Shown: positions 6,852 through 7,234 of the stretch, in pieces
Numbering within the stretch: position 1 is the stretch's first letter
Layout of the letters: each line of letters begins with the position of its first letter
NCBI GenBank assembly: GCA_017513365.1
Contig: JAFXFY010000186.1
Span: 1-7,234 of the forward strand
DNA from: Alphaproteobacteria bacterium
GTDB lineage: Bacteria > Pseudomonadota > Alphaproteobacteria > CAAHEQ01 > UBA3637
Direction: 5' to 3'
Length of the DNA stretch: 7,234 nucleotides
The notes under the pieces: generated by a model
What the model was told of the DNA's origin: nothing
Database searches by the model: none
The model's input: only the letters and a program-made list of their open reading frames with translations
Translations under genes and position numbers: made by a program

Positions 6852-6880
6852 TTGCATGAGGGGATAGGCTTTGGTACAAT
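6852..6880 (+). promoter_or_regulatory. Promoter of xth, overlapping the giant gene's terminator
   Basis: TTGCAT (6852-6857), a 17-bp spacer and TACAAT (6875-6880), with TG at 6872-6873 forming an extended -10. The arrangement is the same as in the promoter at 292-320. The -10 box begins on the last base of the left stem arm of the terminator (6864-6893) and fills most of its loop. Transcription would start near 6886-6888, inside the right arm, leaving a leader of about 28 bases that cannot form the hairpin. Confidence 0.7.
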
Positions 6881-6899
6881 GACCAAAGCCTATTTTTTT
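6864..6899 (+). terminator. Intrinsic terminator of the giant gene
   Basis: A 12-bp perfect stem (ATAGGCTTTGGT at 6864-6875 pairing with 6882-6893), a six-base loop and seven T at 6893-6899. It starts 17 bases after the stop. The left flank is not A-rich, so it should work only on the + strand. Confidence 0.92.
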
Positions 6900-6914
6900 A
6901 TGGAGACTGTTAGA

Positions 6915-7234
6915 ATGAAAATCGTTTCGTGGAATGTTGCCTCAGTGCGTGCAAGGATGGAACCCCTTAGTCGTTTTTTATCCGAATATGCCCCCGACAT
7001 CGTTTTATTACAGGAAATCAAAGCCACCGATGAAACCTTTCCGTTTTTTGATTTTCAACTTGCCGGATATACCAGTGTCATTTGCGGACAAAAATCGTAT
7101 AACGGTGTAGCAATTTTATCTAAACTACCATTAAAAAACGTCAAAACCAACTTACCCGATTTAGATTTAAATCCGCCTCAAGCCCGTTTTATTGATGGAT
7201 TTGAGTCATTTACTAATATTTTCACTTATTTTCA
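6915..7234 (+). CDS. xth: Exodeoxyribonuclease III (N-terminal part, runs off the window)
   Basis: The first 106 residues are an exonuclease III/AP endonuclease of the EEP superfamily, which cuts DNA at abasic sites and removes nucleotides 3'-5' in base excision repair in the cytoplasm. Landmarks are MKIVSWN with Asn7, RAR at 12-14, LLQEIK with metal-binding Glu34, and GQKSYNGVAILS (58-69). Asn7 and Glu34 fall at the numbers known from E. coli. The second Asn usual in WNVNS is Ala9. The catalytic Tyr, Asp and His lie beyond the window. I chose ATG 6915 because GGAG at 6902-6905 is nine bases upstream and the family begins MKI. An in-frame ATG at 6900 overlaps that site. The last ~12 residues fit the family poorly, but the window ends too soon to judge. 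It has its own promoter. Confidence 0.93.
   Translation, partial: MKIVSWNVASVRARMEPLSRFLSEYAPDIVLLQEIKATDETFPFFDFQLAGYTSVICGQKSYNGVAILSKLPLKNVKTNLPDLDLNPPQARFIDGFESFTNIFTYF

Noticed and set aside
6900..6914. Upstream in-frame ATG at 6900 as the start of exonuclease III
   Set aside because: It overlaps the GGAG that serves the ATG at 6915, abuts the terminator T tract, and would add residues before the family's usual MKI start.
7190..7234. Possible frameshift near the visible end of xth, where the residues fit the family poorly
   Set aside because: The other frames do not restore a better match, and the window ends before the next landmark, so divergence cannot be told from damage.

Overview
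The window holds one giant, unrecognised gene flanked by the ends of two ordinary housekeeping-type genes, all on the + strand. The DNA is AT-rich (by eye around 40% G+C), with Gram-negative-style sigma70 promoters and short intergenic gaps. Exonuclease III and the ferredoxin-thioredoxin-reductase-like protein do not fix the taxon. A low-GC alphaproteobacterium, for example host- or gut-associated, is my guess, with low confidence.

Layout: (1) 1-201 is the 3' end of a small cysteine-rich protein resembling the catalytic subunit of ferredoxin-thioredoxin reductase. (2) 202-360 is intergenic: an intrinsic terminator (219-252), a near-consensus extended -10 promoter (292-320) and a perfect AGGAGG ribosome site (350-355). 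(3) 361-6846 is a single 2161-residue open reading frame. (4) 6847-6914 is a compact gap in which an intrinsic terminator and the next gene's promoter share the same bases. (5) 6915 to the window end is the 5' part of exonuclease III (xth).

The giant protein is built almost entirely from internal repeats of different kinds. Its N-terminal ~840 residues carry about six very divergent helix/strand modules separated by acidic linkers. Residues ~842-997 hold a hydrophobic module repeated three times at 62-64-residue spacing, with basic linkers between copies. A Thr/Glu-rich low-complexity stretch and a 20-residue ITL-type repeat follow. Next comes a possibly globular region (~1350-1525), a 14-residue tandem duplication, a Pro/Thr-rich 15-residue tandem repeat (seven clear copies plus a degenerate one), and a short coiled coil. 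A duplicated QLEG-containing domain (~1870-2005) and a basic C-terminal tail end the protein. It has only two cysteines, no visible signal peptide and no catalytic motif that I recognise. Charge distribution suggests a cytoplasmic N-terminal half anchored in the inner membrane by the central cluster, with the long C-terminal half possibly outside the cytoplasm. This is inference.

The giant gene has its own promoter and its own terminator, so it looks monocistronic and its neighbours give no direct functional clue. No RNA genes, mobile elements or CRISPR arrays were seen.
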